From positions 1-50,887 of IMG/VR virus record IMGVR_UViG_3300035698_002459: a DNA stretch of 50,887 nt; one strand, given 5' to 3'. Source of the stretch: a virus. The notes below the pieces were generated by a model. That model made no database searches. It was not told where the DNA came from and worked only from the letters and a program-made list of their open reading frames with translations. Shown here piece by piece: positions 8,499 through 17,195 of this stretch (its first letter is position 1; the number at the start of each line of letters is the position of its first letter). Made by a program: the position numbers and the translations under genes.

Positions 8499-9218
8499 AT
8501 GCGTGAAGATTTAACTCACATTACATTTATCATAGACAAGTCCACTTCAATGTCGGGACAACGAGAACAGATTGTTTCTGGGGTCAACGATCTCTTAGAG
8601 AAGCAAAAGCTAGAAGATGGATCCGCTCGGATCACAATTGTTCAATTCTCTGGGGAAATGGGGTTTGGATTGGTCTCATCTGGAATGAAGTTTAGAACCC
8701 AGTTTGAATTGGATGGATCTTATTACGAGGTCACAACAGAGGATGTAGACCTAAAGGACGTTCAACTATTGACCGAAGCCGATTATGTGCCCTCTGGTTG
8801 TACAGCTTTGTATGATGCCATAGGCAGAGCCGTTAATGAACTCGGGGAAAAGCTTAGTGCCACTGTGGAGTCTGAGCGTCCTGGCAAAGTTATGATTGTG
8901 GTGATGACGGACGGTCAGGAAAACTCATCGGTAGCCTATCCAGCATCTGCTATCAAGGAGATGGTCAATCATCAACGTGATAAGTACAATTGGGAGTTTA
9001 TATTCATTGGTTCCGATCCGACTGCTGTTGTAGACGCAGTTCAGAATCTAGGTATGCTCAAGGATTTGGCTGTTAATGTGGGCAATGACTGGGCCAGGAA
9101 CTTTGCCACAATAAACAAAACCGCTTCATCTTACCGAAAAGGTGCAACTAGAGCAGTCTACTCTTCCGTACTTCAATCAGGAGCATCATCTTCCGGGGTG
9201 GAGCCATCGACCAAATAG
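8499..9218 (+). CDS. VWA (von Willebrand factor A) domain protein
   Basis: The 239-residue protein is essentially one VWA domain. It has the MIDAS motif DKSTSMS (Asp13, Ser15, Ser17), a central Thr-containing loop CTALYDAIG, and the third metal-site strand VVMTDGQENSS. VWA domains bind Mg and mediate protein-protein contacts; phage VWA proteins have no single known role. A strong ribosome site (AGGAGG) lies 8-9 bases before the ATG. The tail is Ser-rich and low complexity. A Cys-rich open frame continues in the -1 frame across the stop codon, so the native protein may be longer. Confidence 0.75.
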   Translation: MREDLTHITFIIDKSTSMSGQREQIVSGVNDLLEKQKLEDGSARITIVQFSGEMGFGLVSSGMKFRTQFELDGSYYEVTTEDVDLKDVQLLTEADYVPSGCTALYDAIGRAVNELGEKLSATVESERPGKVMIVVMTDGQENSSVAYPASAIKEMVNHQRDKYNWEFIFIGSDPTAVVDAVQNLGMLKDLAVNVGNDWARNFATINKTASSYRKGATRAVYSSVLQSGASSSGVEPSTK

Positions 9219-9418
9219 AATATCCCGAGTGCGAATGTTGTGAATCCCCAGAAGGACACTTCTGTGCGGAGGAACATGATAACTGTCGTATATGCTCGCC
9301 ATATACGAGAAAAGCATATGCTAAGAGTAATTTTGTCTTAGAGACAGAAGAGAAGGAAAAGATCTATCAAAAGTTGAAAAACCTTTATGTGCGCTCTTCC
9401 AAGCCGGTTGTAAAATAA
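9206..9418 (+). CDS. Cys-rich zinc-knuckle-like ORF in -1 frame of the VWA gene
   Basis: The frame is open from 9152 to the stop at 9416-9418 and overlaps the end of the VWA gene in the -1 frame. It has no ATG, GTG or TTG start before the cysteines. The product contains PECECC, HFC and NCRIC followed by a charged helix, which looks like a metal-binding knuckle. It may be reached by a -1 frameshift from the VWA gene, by an unusual ATC/ATA start (a GGGGTGGAG stretch lies at 9195-9203), or be a degraded remnant. I found no canonical slippery heptamer in the overlap. The start given is only a lower bound. Confidence 0.4.
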   Translation: MDQIEYPECECCESPEGHFCAEEHDNCRICSPYTRKAYAKSNFVLETEEKEKIYQKLKNLYVRSSKPVVK

Positions 9419-9449
9419 GACTAAAATAAATTAGAACTTAAGATTGAGA

Positions 9450-9478
9450 AGCCCTTACTTACCGTAAGGGCTTTTTTT
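9450..9478 (+). terminator. Rho-independent terminator after VWA/Cys-rich genes
   Basis: A perfect 9-bp stem AGCCCTTAC / GTAAGGGCT (9450-9458 with 9464-9472) encloses a 5-base loop and is followed by a run of seven Ts. It closes the lysis-like/VWA transcription unit 17 bases before the next start codon. Confidence 0.9.
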
Positions 9479-9494
9479 ATTTTGGGGGACAACG

Positions 9495-9944
9495 ATGAAC
9501 GAGAATAAAATACTTTTGCTGGACAAGCCGTATGAGAAGATCTCCTACAAAATGTCAAATCAACCAGTCGCAGAACAGGTTCCCGTTGGGCTTTGGTACG
9601 TTCTAAATGAACACTGGCTTACTTGGGCCATGAAGAACAGTTTCAAAAGTAATTACATCTATTCGATAGTTACCGAAGATTCTCAAATTTACAAAGTCCA
9701 CGACTACGAAAGCTACAAGAAGTTCACTGTAAGATTTTCAGCAGGAAATGATCCCGGCAATTTCTCGAAAATTGCTTGGCAAGAGGTTTACCAATACTTT
9801 GATGGCGTCGAGGTCGACTTCAAATATCCTAAAGGAAATACGTGGCTGGCAAATAAACTGTGGAGAATACCAACTGGGTGCATTTGGGATAAAGATGCCA
9901 TCGCAAAGATTCACAAGATCACGGTTGACAACGAAGAAGCCTAG
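9495..9944 (+). CDS. Uncharacterised protein
   Basis: This 149-residue protein is rich in aromatic residues (many Trp and Tyr), for example in GLWYVLNEHWLTWAMK and IAWQEVYQYFDGVEVDF. There is no membrane segment or signal peptide. It is the first gene after the terminator and has a plausible GGGGGA ribosome site. The lack of neighbours of known function leaves its role open. I do not recognise the family. Confidence 0.5.
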   Translation: MNENKILLLDKPYEKISYKMSNQPVAEQVPVGLWYVLNEHWLTWAMKNSFKSNYIYSIVTEDSQIYKVHDYESYKKFTVRFSAGNDPGNFSKIAWQEVYQYFDGVEVDFKYPKGNTWLANKLWRIPTGCIWDKDAIAKIHKITVDNEEA

Positions 9945-9958
9945 ACTAGTTACTGCAT

Positions 9959-10330
9959 ATGTTTGATAAACTTGCAGATAAAGATAGGCTTGAAAAAGCA
10001 ATACGCGAAAAGTATGGCGACGATGCCGTGCAAAACCTAAGAGGTGGATGGAATTCATCCAAGGAAAAAACTTACAAACAACAAGTCTCCGAAATAGACT
10101 ATACAGGCTTTGACAACTTCTCAGAAGAGAAACGGGAAAAGTTTGTTATAAAGTCAAAAGTGAACAGATCTTTATTCAAGAACTGTGACGCTTGCAACAA
10201 ATCCATTTTAAATAATAAAGATTATTATTGTTATTTAAAATTCGATACTTGCGAATATTGCTATATACAATACATAGAAGGTAGAGAACAAAGGTGGGAA
10301 GACGGATGGCGACCAGAAAAAAAATCTTAA
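9959..10330 (+). CDS. Small protein with C-terminal zinc-ribbon-like Cys pairs
   Basis: The 123-residue protein has a charged N-terminal half (FDKLADKDRLEKAIREKYG). Its C-terminal half carries CDAC and, after a Tyr-rich linker of about 20 residues, CEYC, the spacing of a zinc ribbon. It overlaps the next gene, which also encodes paired CxxC motifs. Function is unknown; metal binding is inferred from the cysteines. Confidence 0.5.
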   Translation: MFDKLADKDRLEKAIREKYGDDAVQNLRGGWNSSKEKTYKQQVSEIDYTGFDNFSEEKREKFVIKSKVNRSLFKNCDACNKSILNNKDYYCYLKFDTCEYCYIQYIEGREQRWEDGWRPEKKS

Positions 10331-10653
10331 AAACTATTGTCAACGAGATAAACGCTTGGTTTGAAGAGACTGCGAAAGAAGTCTCTGACAAAGTCAAGTC
10401 TAGGCTCGATGAGAACTTCATGGAAAGTGAAGCTTCTGTAACTCCAGAAGAGAGAGAACAGGAGAGGGGCGAAGAAGAAGACGTTCAACATGAATACGGC
10501 GATTGCCGTTGTTGTGGTGGATCTGGTGATGTATACGACGACGGAAACTACAAAGAACAATGCTGGGAGTGCAAAGGATCTGGATTTCAAACAGACCCGC
10601 AGGACACACATAACGTACAACGAGAGGATGGAAAACATGAAGAACACAGATAA
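10306..10653 (+). CDS. DnaJ-type zinc-finger repeat protein
   Basis: From ATG 10306 (a GTG at 10294 is an alternative) this encodes 115 residues. A helical, charged N-terminus is followed by CRCCGGSG and CWECKGSG, two repeats of the CxxCxGxG motif of the DnaJ central zinc domain. DnaJ has four such repeats, so this protein has one zinc site. No J domain is present. Such isolated domains are used for binding other proteins or metal-assisted folding. The C-terminus is His/Glu-rich. It overlaps both neighbours. Confidence 0.6.
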   Translation: MATRKKILKTIVNEINAWFEETAKEVSDKVKSRLDENFMESEASVTPEEREQERGEEEDVQHEYGDCRCCGGSGDVYDDGNYKEQCWECKGSGFQTDPQDTHNVQREDGKHEEHR

Positions 10654-11836
10654 GGTCGAAGTGTTCCAGGCTCTAGCGCAAGCAGCCAGGAACGCCAATG
10701 ATTTCACAGATATGAAAAAGACCGGGACGTTGCACCGTGAGAAGGGCGATATGTGGAAAGAGTTCACAATTAATGATGGCTTCAAAGTCAAGTTCGTTGA
10801 TAACAAAGTAATCGTATCCTATCAGTGCCAGGTCCAGAACTCAGTTACAACGAAGAACATTCAGTTTGAAGCTAAGTGTGAATCTCAGTTGGAAGGGGTC
10901 GTGTCCTATCTCAAGAAGGAATACAAAAAGATTTCAGGAAAGACTGTCAACCTGAAGAAAGTTGGAGACATCAAGCAGAGCCATGAACAAATTTCCATGG
11001 CACGCAAGATTGTCACAGCAGTGGGAATCTATGAGATTTCAGGCGTCGAGAGCCAAGTGTCACAATACAAGAAAGATCTCAAGACTCACCAGAAGAATCA
11101 GTTAGATAAACTAGGAGAGTCAAAATCCAGTTTAAACGAAACAACTATTGGAAGAGATAAGGGTAGGTTTAATTCAATCATGATGAATAATATAATTGGC
11201 CAGCCGCCCACCGAATGGGTTCAAAAATGGGGTTCCCTAAAAGCACAAGAAAAAAGTATAAAAAGCAAGTGGGGACGTGAGACTGGCTCTTCATCAAAAG
11301 GAGGATCTCTTGAGAGAGTTAAGAGTCAGTTGAGCGATCATGTCATCTCGGGAATTAAGCTTGGATTTATAGATTGGGATTACCGAAGGGAAAGCGTTGA
11401 CCTTCTTATAGAAAATGGCGGTGGCGTAGCAGGCGGCGGAATCATTTGCGGAGAATGCGGTGGATACCTCGGAGACGAGGGAGAAACAGAATCCATGGTC
11501 GATTTCAAAGGTCTAGGAGAATCGAAAAACATAACGCCAGTTGTGTCCGAAGCTCCAAAGAAGTTCGACTTCAGGCAAAGAATCAGAGATATATCCAAAG
11601 ATTATCAAGAGAGGGTCTTTGATAAGCGCAAGTTTGAAAACGAACTGTCAATCTTAAAAGAAAGCAGCACCGGAAAAGTTTGCCCACATTGTGGAGCACC
11701 AAGAAAAGCGGAGGGTGGTCTTAGGGATGAGTTTGGATTTGAAGATGAGCCGGATTTAGAAGAGGTGCGTCACATGACGGACCTTGGAACTCCCAAGGTG
11801 AAGAAACCAGAGAAAGAGTGGCGTAGCGAATATTAA
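10637..11836 (+). CDS. Uncharacterised protein with two CxxC knuckles, upstream of TerL
   Basis: Start ATG 10637 is chosen because GAGG lies 9 bases upstream; 10628 is an in-frame alternative. The 399-residue product has an N-terminal mixed domain (about 1-130) with beta strands such as FKVKFVDNKVIVSYQCQV, then a Ser/Lys-rich linker. Its C-terminal part contains CGECGG near residue 270 and CPHCG near 350, which could join into one zinc ribbon interrupted by an insert. It sits 17 bases before the terminase large subunit. That is where a small terminase or other packaging factor might be expected, but I see no small-terminase helix-turn-helix. Function unknown. Confidence 0.5.
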   Translation: MKNTDKVEVFQALAQAARNANDFTDMKKTGTLHREKGDMWKEFTINDGFKVKFVDNKVIVSYQCQVQNSVTTKNIQFEAKCESQLEGVVSYLKKEYKKISGKTVNLKKVGDIKQSHEQISMARKIVTAVGIYEISGVESQVSQYKKDLKTHQKNQLDKLGESKSSLNETTIGRDKGRFNSIMMNNIIGQPPTEWVQKWGSLKAQEKSIKSKWGRETGSSSKGGSLERVKSQLSDHVISGIKLGFIDWDYRRESVDLLIENGGGVAGGGIICGECGGYLGDEGETESMVDFKGLGESKNITPVVSEAPKKFDFRQRIRDISKDYQERVFDKRKFENELSILKESSTGKVCPHCGAPRKAEGGLRDEFGFEDEPDLEEVRHMTDLGTPKVKKPEKEWRSEY

Positions 11837-11853
11837 GAGATTGATATAACCCT

Positions 11854-13416
11854 ATGGAATTAACTAAACAATTTAAAGCAAGAGAAATAAAGAGATCTAG
11901 GAATCCTAAGTATTTCATCACAAACTATGTCTATATCCAGCATCCAAAGCAGGGCAAGATCCTCTTTAAAACTTGGGACTTTCAAAATAACGCCTTGGAT
12001 GATTTCAGAGACCACCGGTTTAACATAATATTAAAAAGTAGGCAGTTGGGCCTATCCACTTTGATATCGTCGTACATCCTTTCGATGATGCTTTTTAACA
12101 AGAACAAGAAAATCGCAACTGTCTCAATCAAGAGAGAGGACGCGGTAGATATTATTGAAAAGATTAAGTACGCCTATGACAATCTTCCCGAATGGATGAA
12201 GAAAATCTCTGGTATTAAAACGGACAATGTTTTCATATTTGCTTTAGAGAATGGGTCAAGAGTGACCGCGACTGCCACGACTGCCAACATTGCCCGTGGG
12301 CAATCTCTAAGTCTCCTGTTCATCGATGAGGGCGCCTTTATTGATGGCTTAACGGAAGCTTGGGCGTCAGCCTGGCCTACGCTATCAACAGGCGGGTCGG
12401 CTATCATTAACAGCACTCCAAACGGTGCTGGTGGATTCTTCTATGATATGTGGAAAGACGCAGAAGAAGGCAACAACGACTTCCATAACATCCTTCTTCC
12501 TTGGGATATACACCCAGAGCGTGATCAAGAGTGGTACGATAGCACCAAACGAAACATGTCTAGGGTTAAGTTTGCACAGGAATATGAGTGCGACTTCACC
12601 TTGTCTGGGGACACAGTCATATCACCAGAAGTTATCAAGCTTCTGAAATCTGAAGTTAAGGAGCCGGATTATAAATGTGGTCCAGCCAACAACTTATGGA
12701 TCTGGGAAGACTATGATTATTCTTCAAACTACATTCTTACAGTCGATACTGCTAGAGGCGACGGTGCAGACTTTTCAGCCTTCCATGTCGTTAATACAAG
12801 CACTGTTGAGTGTGTTGCGGAATTTAAAGGGAAGGTTACTGTAGATATATTTTCTGACCTTGTGTTTGACACTGGTTATAAATATGGTATCTGTCTTGTT
12901 ATCCCAGAGAACAACAGCATGGGCAACACATTGATTGAGAAAATGATTACGAAGGAATATCCAGCTTTATTCTATTCAGAGAAGTCAACATACAAGTATG
13001 TAAACCAGTTCGAAGCAGAGGGCAGGGATGATGTGGTTCCCGGCCTCTTCGTTAATGTTAAGACCAGACCATGGTTAATTTCTAAATGGGAAGAATACAT
13101 GAGAAATGGCGCCTACAAGACATATTCTTCTAGATACATAACCGAGCTTGAGAATTTTGTTTACAAGAACGGCAAGCCACAATCCAGAAAGGGAAAGAAC
13201 GACGACCTAGTTATCTGTGCAGCATTAGCATGTTGGGTCAGAGACACAGCGTTATCCGTCAACCGCAGAGACGTTGAGTTCAAGAAACAATTTTTAAATT
13301 CAATTAAACGAACGAATTCGATATTTAACAGTGATTTAGTAGCGCAACCGCCACAGTTCAAATACAGAGGAACTGATGGAGTATACAGAGACTATTCTTG
13401 GCTAATAAAGGGATGA
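11854..13416 (+). CDS. terL: Terminase large subunit (gp17-like)
   Basis: The 520-residue protein is the DNA-packaging motor. The ATPase has a Walker A-like LKSRQLGLST (60-69), Walker B SLLFIDEGAF (153-162; Asp158, Glu159) and the coupling motif STPNGAGG. The C-terminal RNase H-fold nuclease has TVDTARGDGAD (Asp298), VIPENNSMG (Glu352) and KNDDLVICAAL for the third acidic residue. The variant P-loop without Lys directly before Ser/Thr is a known T4-group form. It is somewhat shorter than T4 gp17 (610 aa). It is followed by the portal gene after 10 bases, the usual order for head genes. Confidence 0.93.
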   Translation: MELTKQFKAREIKRSRNPKYFITNYVYIQHPKQGKILFKTWDFQNNALDDFRDHRFNIILKSRQLGLSTLISSYILSMMLFNKNKKIATVSIKREDAVDIIEKIKYAYDNLPEWMKKISGIKTDNVFIFALENGSRVTATATTANIARGQSLSLLFIDEGAFIDGLTEAWASAWPTLSTGGSAIINSTPNGAGGFFYDMWKDAEEGNNDFHNILLPWDIHPERDQEWYDSTKRNMSRVKFAQEYECDFTLSGDTVISPEVIKLLKSEVKEPDYKCGPANNLWIWEDYDYSSNYILTVDTARGDGADFSAFHVVNTSTVECVAEFKGKVTVDIFSDLVFDTGYKYGICLVIPENNSMGNTLIEKMITKEYPALFYSEKSTYKYVNQFEAEGRDDVVPGLFVNVKTRPWLISKWEEYMRNGAYKTYSSRYITELENFVYKNGKPQSRKGKNDDLVICAALACWVRDTALSVNRRDVEFKKQFLNSIKRTNSIFNSDLVAQPPQFKYRGTDGVYRDYSWLIKG

Positions 13417-13426
13417 GTGGCAATAA

Positions 13427-15502
13427 ATGAGACAACCAACAATTCTAAAGCGGAGAAGAAATAACCCGTATAATACAGCTTCCCCCCTTTATAAAAGGCT
13501 GACCAGACTATTAAGTGGTCCGATTACCAATTATAAACAGCAGAACATGAGAATTGGTCGAAAGAAAGATCTCGACAAATACAAGTTCAAATCTGCTAGT
13601 GGAAAAGCCTTCAAGAAAAGTGGTTCTTATAACCCGTTCAAAGAGATCCAGGCTGGCGCATTGGCGAATGCCTCTCGCGCAGAGCGATACATGGACTTTG
13701 ATCAGATGGAATTCACCTCTGAAATTGCCTCCGCTTTGGACATCTACGCTGACGAAATAACAACCTATACGCAATTTGCACCTCTTCTCAAGATTACATC
13801 TCCGAATCAAGAGATAACAGAAATCTTAGAGTTTCTTTTTTATGAAGTTCTAAACATTGAATTGAATGCACACGTTTGGACACGTACCGCATGTAAATAC
13901 GGAGACCTTTTCTTGTACCTCGATATAGACAACGAGAATGGAGTCACAAACGTAATTGGACTACCACCGGCAGAAGTTGAAAGACTTGAAGGCGAAGACC
14001 CCACCAATCCAGATTACGTCCAATTTCAGTGGAACGCCGGGGGCTTGACATTTGAGAACTGGCAAATTGCACACATTCGAATCCTTGGAAATGACAAGTA
14101 TGTTCCTTACGGTTCGTCTGTTCTGGAGGGCGCTCGGAGAATTTGGAAGCAGTTGAATCTTCTTGAGGACGCTGTGATGGCGTATCGTATTGTCAGATCT
14201 CCAGAAAGAAGAGTATTCAAGATCGACGTTGGAGGTATTGACCCTAAAGATGTACCCGCGTACATGGAGCAGGTTAGGACCGAACTGAAGAGAAATCAGA
14301 TTGTTGACCCCGATACTGGCCGAGTCGACCTGAGATATAATCCTCTTTCAATCGAAGAGGATTACTTCATCCCCGTAAGAAAGGGAGACTCATCCGAGAT
14401 CTCTACTCTTGCTGGTGGCAAGTACACTGGTGATATCGATGATATTAAATACTTTAGAGATAAGCTCTTTACTGCCCTAAAGATTCCAGCCTCGTATCTA
14501 TCTCAAGGAGATGGAACAGAGGAAAGGAGTTCTTTAGCTCAGAAAGATATTATGTTTGCAAGAACAATCTTGAGAATCCAAAGCACAATCTCTTCAGAAC
14601 TTAGAAAGGTTGCGATTATCCACCTTGCGACACTTGGATACAAAGGGAAGGACTTGCTCAATTTTGATCTGTCTTTCCATAATCCATCAAGAATCTCAGA
14701 ACTTCAAGAACTTGAATACATGAGAACCAAATTTGCGGTTGCCATCGAAGCAAAAGATCTATTCTCCGACTCTTGGATTTCTAAGAAAATCTTCGATATG
14801 TCAGATGACGAGATTATTAGAAATAGAATTGAGAAGTTTACCGATGTTAAGTTCGATGTATCTCTTGAGTCCTATCTGGAAACGGGTGGGGAGATGGATG
14901 CAATGGGCGGCATGGGCGGGGGCGGCATGGGTCCACCCGAGGGCTTGGCAGGGCCAGGCATGGACATGGGCGGGGCAGAAGGGGGCGCTGACGGGGCAGA
15001 TGGACCAGAGACCACCCTTGCATCCATTCCCACCGATGATGACATAGCAGCGCTGTCAGGCGAGCCACGCAAGGGCGCTTTGTCCAAGGTCCACGATGAC
15101 GCCAAGAGACAATCAAAGCCTTCAAAATTATCCACGCAACCTCAAGCAAGAGGAAAGGAACGTTCGAAGTTGAAGCCTGGACACGACAATAGACGCGCAG
15201 ATGGCCCACGACAAAGAACCAGAAAGGCTGCTGGTGGAGCATTCCTAGCGAACCCAAGTTTGGAAGATATTTTTGCAGGGATGAACAATGGCTTGCAGAA
15301 TTTGACCAAAAATGTATGGGAAGGAAAAGAGAAAACTGAGGAAGATATTGATGAAGCGATCTTACAAGAAATATCTTTAAGAATTAAAACTACATTAGCT
15401 GACAAAAAAGATCTAATTAATGAAAGAATCTCAGAGTTAAACAAAAATAACAGAGAGAAAAACGACACAATAGAGTTGGAAGCCGAATCTGATGATACAT
15501 AA
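13427..15502 (+). CDS. 20: Portal protein (gp20-like)
   Basis: The 691-residue protein matches T4-type portals throughout its first 480 residues. Examples are the crown/wing region with IEEDYFIPVRKGDSSE (about 309-324), KYFRDKLFTALKIP and QKDIMFARTILRIQS. Portals form the dodecameric channel through which TerL packs DNA. T4 gp20 is 524 aa; here about 200 residues are added at the C-terminus. That extension starts with a Gly/Met-rich, GC-rich stretch (about 487-525), then a basic linker, then a charged helical end. The 3' end overlaps the next gene by 11 bases. A segment of this protein is repeated as a separate mini-gene at 17043. Confidence 0.92.
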   Translation: MRQPTILKRRRNNPYNTASPLYKRLTRLLSGPITNYKQQNMRIGRKKDLDKYKFKSASGKAFKKSGSYNPFKEIQAGALANASRAERYMDFDQMEFTSEIASALDIYADEITTYTQFAPLLKITSPNQEITEILEFLFYEVLNIELNAHVWTRTACKYGDLFLYLDIDNENGVTNVIGLPPAEVERLEGEDPTNPDYVQFQWNAGGLTFENWQIAHIRILGNDKYVPYGSSVLEGARRIWKQLNLLEDAVMAYRIVRSPERRVFKIDVGGIDPKDVPAYMEQVRTELKRNQIVDPDTGRVDLRYNPLSIEEDYFIPVRKGDSSEISTLAGGKYTGDIDDIKYFRDKLFTALKIPASYLSQGDGTEERSSLAQKDIMFARTILRIQSTISSELRKVAIIHLATLGYKGKDLLNFDLSFHNPSRISELQELEYMRTKFAVAIEAKDLFSDSWISKKIFDMSDDEIIRNRIEKFTDVKFDVSLESYLETGGEMDAMGGMGGGGMGPPEGLAGPGMDMGGAEGGADGADGPETTLASIPTDDDIAALSGEPRKGALSKVHDDAKRQSKPSKLSTQPQARGKERSKLKPGHDNRRADGPRQRTRKAAGGAFLANPSLEDIFAGMNNGLQNLTKNVWEGKEKTEEDIDEAILQEISLRIKTTLADKKDLINERISELNKNNREKNDTIELEAESDDT

Positions 15503-16295
15503 CAAAAAGAGAAATACGAGATTTTTATTTGAAGTTCTTCTTAGGGAGTGGTCCGAGTCTTTTATAAAGAAGGACTACGAGAAGATTGAATCGATCAAGG
15601 AAGTCTTAAAGACTTTCTTCTATAAGAACTCTGTCCTGATTAGAGATCTTAAGCACTACAACAAGATGATGAATCTTGGCGTTAGTAAGGACAATCTTAG
15701 AATCGTACAAGAAATCAAGATAGGATATTCAAAACTAGATCAGAAAAGCATTTACTCAGAACAGACCAAACTGTTGTTCGAACTCAATAAGAACTTCGGC
15801 AAAAAGATATTTGGGCATTTTGTTCCCAAGTATCAAACCATCGCGTCCATCAATAAAATATTCAATTCTGACATCTCTCCAGAATCAAAGATTCAACTAG
15901 AGAACAAGCTTCTAGAAAACATTTCAGACCGCAAGTCTGATGAATTGGAGAAAACTGACAATCTCATATACCGAAAGTTTATCAAGAAGTTCAACGAGGA
16001 ATACAAGTTCCTGATTCCAGAACAGAAGGAGCTTATCAAAAGATATGTTTCTTCGTTTGATGACGGAGGAATTGATCTCGCTGTCTATCTAAATACTGAA
16101 GTGAAGAAGATTAAAGTAGAGTTGGGAACTTTACTTACTGACAATCCAGATGAAGTCTTAAAAGAAAAGATAACCGGCATTGTAGAGATGCTTGAGACTT
16201 GGGGAAGCAAGAAAATTCAACAACCCGAATTTGTTAAAATACTGAAAATACAGGGATTAATTAACGAATTGAGAGAGGATACTGCTGGTGATTAA
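15492..16295 (+). CDS. Uncharacterised helical head-module protein
   Basis: This 267-residue protein is almost entirely helical and highly charged (Lys/Glu-rich), with no cysteine and no membrane segment. It begins MIHNKKRNTRFLFEVLLREW. It overlaps the portal gene by 11 bases and the next gene by 8 bases, so it is translated with the head genes. Its position between portal and protease is where T4 has the small core proteins gp67 and gp68, but it is much longer than those. It could be a prohead core or assembly factor; no family recognised. Confidence 0.5.
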   Translation: MIHNKKRNTRFLFEVLLREWSESFIKKDYEKIESIKEVLKTFFYKNSVLIRDLKHYNKMMNLGVSKDNLRIVQEIKIGYSKLDQKSIYSEQTKLLFELNKNFGKKIFGHFVPKYQTIASINKIFNSDISPESKIQLENKLLENISDRKSDELEKTDNLIYRKFIKKFNEEYKFLIPEQKELIKRYVSSFDDGGIDLAVYLNTEVKKIKVELGTLLTDNPDEVLKEKITGIVEMLETWGSKKIQQPEFVKILKIQGLINELREDTAGD

Positions 16296-16812
16296 TGAAA
16301 AGAAATACGACGCGGTTGTAAAACTCAATACCGTATCTCTGGATATTAAGAAGACTCTTGACGGGAATATCATCATCTATGACCACCCGAAGATTCTCAT
16401 CATTGTATCTTGGAAAAACAATAAGATAATCACTCTACCCAAATTTGATTCTGATGAAGACGTCTACAATATGGAAAAGAGATACTTCGACTTCTTAGAA
16501 GAGAGAGGTCTTATCGAACTGGGGTCGGTTCAAGGCGGGGCAATGTATGCCAGTATAGAAGCCACAATCCCAGATTCCGAAGAGATGAAGGCTGTCGAGA
16601 CCATTATACAATCTACCGCTGAATTTCTTAAAGACGAAAAAGAAATGTTAAGCAACATAGATAACTACAAGGATGAGGTCGAAGATTGGATGCTCGATCC
16701 AAGCGACGAAGATTCCACAGAACTGGGAGAGGTTCCACACAGAGCAAAGAAGGGATCAATTCCTTCTAGACCGTTCGGCAAGTACGGCGGTTTTTACGGA
16801 TACTATTACTGA
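16288..16812 (+). CDS. Uncharacterised acidic head-module protein
   Basis: The 174-residue protein starts at a GTG overlapping the previous gene. Its N-terminal 60 residues are beta-rich (LDIKKTLDGNIIIYDHPKIL). A long acidic helical part follows, and it ends in a Gly/Tyr-rich tail (FGKYGGFYGYYY). Aromatic, glycine-rich tails of this kind are common in virion-associated proteins. Position in the portal-protease interval suggests a core or internal head protein. No homologue recognised. Confidence 0.5.
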   Translation: MINEKKYDAVVKLNTVSLDIKKTLDGNIIIYDHPKILIIVSWKNNKIITLPKFDSDEDVYNMEKRYFDFLEERGLIELGSVQGGAMYASIEATIPDSEEMKAVETIIQSTAEFLKDEKEMLSNIDNYKDEVEDWMLDPSDEDSTELGEVPHRAKKGSIPSRPFGKYGGFYGYYY

Positions 16813-16825
16813 GGGGTAAGACACT

Positions 16826-17056
16826 ATGAAGATTAAGATGCCGAAAGAGCAATTTGAAGCTATTTTAAAAGAAGAGATTGCAAAGTTTATCGAGGAAAAA
16901 ACTGACATTCACCTGGGTCCAGAAGATGGGTCAGGTAGCAGTATGCCAGGGATTGACCCAGAAGGTGGAGCGTCAAACGACTTCCACCAAATCCCTCCAG
17001 AGGATCTAAACCGACTACCAGAGGATGAAGAAGAAGGGACAGATGAAGAAGTATAG
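16826..17056 (+). CDS. Small acidic protein, positional analogue of prohead core gp67
   Basis: This 76-residue protein has a helical N-terminus (EQFEAILKEEIAKFIEEK) and an acidic, Pro/Gly-rich C-terminus ending in a Glu/Asp run. T4 gp67 is an 80-residue prohead core protein with an acidic tail, encoded between portal and protease genes. The analogy rests on size, charge and position, not on residue matches. The gene overlaps the portal mini-gene by 14 bases. Confidence 0.45.
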   Translation: MKIKMPKEQFEAILKEEIAKFIEEKTDIHLGPEDGSGSSMPGIDPEGGASNDFHQIPPEDLNRLPEDEEEGTDEEV

Positions 17057-17195
17057 CCCAATACAGATAGAAGAAGATTACTTCATCCCTGTTCGGAACA
17101 GAGACAGAACGTCCGCAGAAGACGTGGAGTATTTCAGAAACAAACTGTTCGACGCGTTGAAGATCCCAAAGAAATATTTGGAAGAGGAAGAATGA
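17043..17195 (+). CDS. Portal-fragment mini-gene (50 aa)
   Basis: ATG 17043 to TGA 17195 encodes 50 residues whose core, IEEDYFIPVR then VEYFRNKLFDALKIPKKYL, closely matches residues of about 309 to 360 of the portal protein encoded at 13427. The portal's loop between these two blocks is shortened by about a dozen residues. The frame is intact, starts and stops by overlap with both neighbours (14 bases upstream, 4 bases with the protease start), and has diverged at the DNA level from the portal copy. This suggests an old duplication that is maintained. Possible roles are a portal-interacting peptide or assembly regulator; it could also be a harmless remnant. Confidence 0.75.
   Translation: MKKYSPIQIEEDYFIPVRNRDRTSAEDVEYFRNKLFDALKIPKKYLEEEE

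Noticed and set aside
12876-12884. TATAAATA, identical to the T4 late promoter core
   Set aside because: It lies inside the terminase coding sequence with no gene start behind it, and no intergenic leader carries this word, so it is likely chance in AT-rich DNA.
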